In this document: piece by piece, positions 5,962 through 6,590 of the stretch
How the letters are laid out: each line of letters starts with the position of its first letter
Position numbering within the stretch: the first letter of the stretch is position 1
Source of the DNA: Peptococcaceae bacterium UBA2264
GTDB lineage: Bacteria; Bacillota; Desulfitobacteriia; Desulfitobacteriales; Desulfitobacteriaceae
Assembly (NCBI GenBank): GCA_002347475.1
Contig: DDXI01000002.1
Coordinates: 1 to 6,590, forward strand
Length of the DNA stretch: 6,590 nt
Reading direction: 5' to 3'
Made by a program: the position numbers and the translations under genes
Notes under the pieces: generated by a model
The model's input: only the letters and a program-made list of their open reading frames with translations
Database searches by the model: none
What the model was told of the DNA's origin: nothing

Positions 5962-6450
5962 ATGAAAACTCAATTCAGGCTCACAATAGGGCTTCTGGTG
6001 ATCATCATCTTCGTAGCGATTGGCACCTATGTACGATTATGGAACCTCCACGTGAAAATTGGACCGTTCTTCGTGCATCACTGGTTTTCGCTAATCGGAG
6101 GAACGTACCTCCTCACATTCATGGCAATATACGCCTATATGAAGCGCCATACTGCAGTCAATCGCGGCACTCTCCTGAGAGTACACGTATTTGGCAATTT
6201 GCTGGCAGTCATGCTTGCGTCGGTGCATTTTGCGATCCAGATAAGTCGTCCTGCAGAGTTCGCCCCTGCCTTAGGAACAGGCCTTGCAACAGTTCTTCTC
6301 TTTGTGGTTATCGTAACTGCCGGTTTTATGATGCAATTTGGTCTGGCGGTCAAACATCGTGAGTCGTGGCGTCTGATCCATGTGGGTTTGAGCCTGTCTT
6401 TGTTCATTGTCCTTGTTATCCACGCGTTGAGTAACCTTGGACTCTTATAG
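5962..6450 (+). CDS. Small integral membrane protein, probable bis-heme cytochrome b (162 aa)
   Basis: Membrane electron-transfer protein. Seen: five hydrophobic helices at about 7-26, 38-60, 73-94, 105-129 and 138-159, with short charged loops (KRHTAVNRG, KHRESWR) and no soluble domain. Two helices each carry histidines 14 positions apart: H75 and H89 in helix 3, H140 and H154 in helix 5. A further His pair (39-40) opens helix 2. Known: two His-X13-His pairs on neighbouring helices hold two stacked b-type hemes in the ferric reductase/YedZ(MsrQ)/NADPH oxidase superfamily and in other membrane cytochromes. Family proteins often have six helices and a flavin or iron-sulfur partner; this one is compact with no NAD or FAD domain, so a partner is expected. 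Inference: it passes electrons across the membrane to or from a quinone or a partner reductase. The gene is 17 nt downstream of the doubtful 84-codon ORF and is followed 3 nt later by a large inverted repeat. Confidence 0.82.
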   Translation: MKTQFRLTIGLLVIIIFVAIGTYVRLWNLHVKIGPFFVHHWFSLIGGTYLLTFMAIYAYMKRHTAVNRGTLLRVHVFGNLLAVMLASVHFAIQISRPAEFAPALGTGLATVLLFVVIVTAGFMMQFGLAVKHRESWRLIHVGLSLSLFIVLVIHALSNLGLL

Positions 6451-6453
6451 GAC

Positions 6454-6515
6454 AGAGAGACAGGTACCTTGTCCCAAAGTATGGCAAATTCAGTGGACAA
6501 GGTACCTGTCTCTCT
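6454..6515. repeat. Perfect 21-bp inverted repeat, REP/MITE-like or terminator
   Basis: Arms 6454-6474 and 6495-6515 are perfect complements around a 20-nt loop. Each arm is itself nearly palindromic around GGTACC (GACA-GGTACC-TTGTC, one-base bulge), so it can also fold as two small hairpins. That layout is typical of paired REP elements or a miniature transposon. It starts 3 nt after the stop of the cytochrome-like gene. The tail TCTCTCTTACC is pyrimidine-rich but not a T-run, so termination is possible but not classical. The remaining 75 nt to the window end show no gene. Confidence 0.75.
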
Positions 6516-6590
6516 CTTACCATGTGGAAAAAACATAATAAAAGAAACGCTGATCATGATAAGATAAATATTTAGGGCTTGCTAGCCAAA

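Noticed and set aside
5522..5973. Minus-strand open frames of 82 and 95 codons
   Set aside because: They overlap each other and the plus-strand features, show no motif, and lie in what looks like remnant DNA.
6135..6557. Minus-strand 140-codon open frame across the cytochrome-like gene and the inverted repeat
   Set aside because: It runs opposite the histidine-bearing membrane protein and through the perfect repeat, and it has no family motif.
6522..6575. 17-codon open frame (MWKKHNKRNADHDKINI) at the right end
   Set aside because: It has no ribosome site except the pyrimidine-rich arm of the inverted repeat, and nothing supports translation.

Overview
The window looks like a chromosomal or accessory stretch from an anaerobic Gram-positive bacterium of the Firmicutes, most likely a Clostridia/Peptococcaceae-type organism. 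The basis is a multi-cluster ferredoxin-like protein, three cell wall binding repeat 2 (CWB2) modules in one secreted protein, strong purine-rich ribosome binding sites and a TTG start. This placement is inference from gene content; no ribosomal or marker gene is present.

Layout. At the left (92-1195, +) is a 367-residue protein with a winged-helix-like N-terminus, an unusual cysteine-rich middle and two ferredoxin-type [4Fe-4S] motifs. It ends at a 20-bp perfect hairpin (1205-1252) that also serves the convergent gene on the other strand. That gene (minus, start preferred at 2067) is a very AT-rich alpha/beta-hydrolase-like protein with a GSSKGG nucleophile elbow, resembling capsule-associated XcbB/CpsF-type proteins. 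Upstream of it, also on the minus strand, is a 429-residue major facilitator transporter (2240-3529). An AT-rich divergent intergenic region (3530-3718) separates it from a 627-residue secreted protein (3719-5602, +, TTG start) made of a signal peptide, three CWB2 repeats and a ComEC/Rec2-like metallo-beta-lactamase domain. A poorly organised stretch follows (5603-5961). It holds an inverted repeat, a decayed reading frame that may be an insertion-sequence remnant, and a weak 84-codon ORF with a PepSY-like tail. Next is a small membrane protein (5962-6450, +) whose two His-X13-His pairs are the classic signature of a two-heme membrane cytochrome b. The window ends with a perfect 21-bp inverted repeat with self-complementary arms (6454-6515), which looks like a dispersed REP/MITE-type element or a terminator.

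The genes do not form one operon: strands alternate and most genes carry their own signals. Themes are redox chemistry (first and last genes), the cell surface (the CWB2-MBL protein and possibly the hydrolase) and transport. No complete mobile element, CRISPR array, tRNA or rRNA is seen. The most interesting items are the wall-anchored ComEC-like hydrolase, the compact HX13H cytochrome, and the putative redox-sensing winged-helix/iron-sulfur protein.
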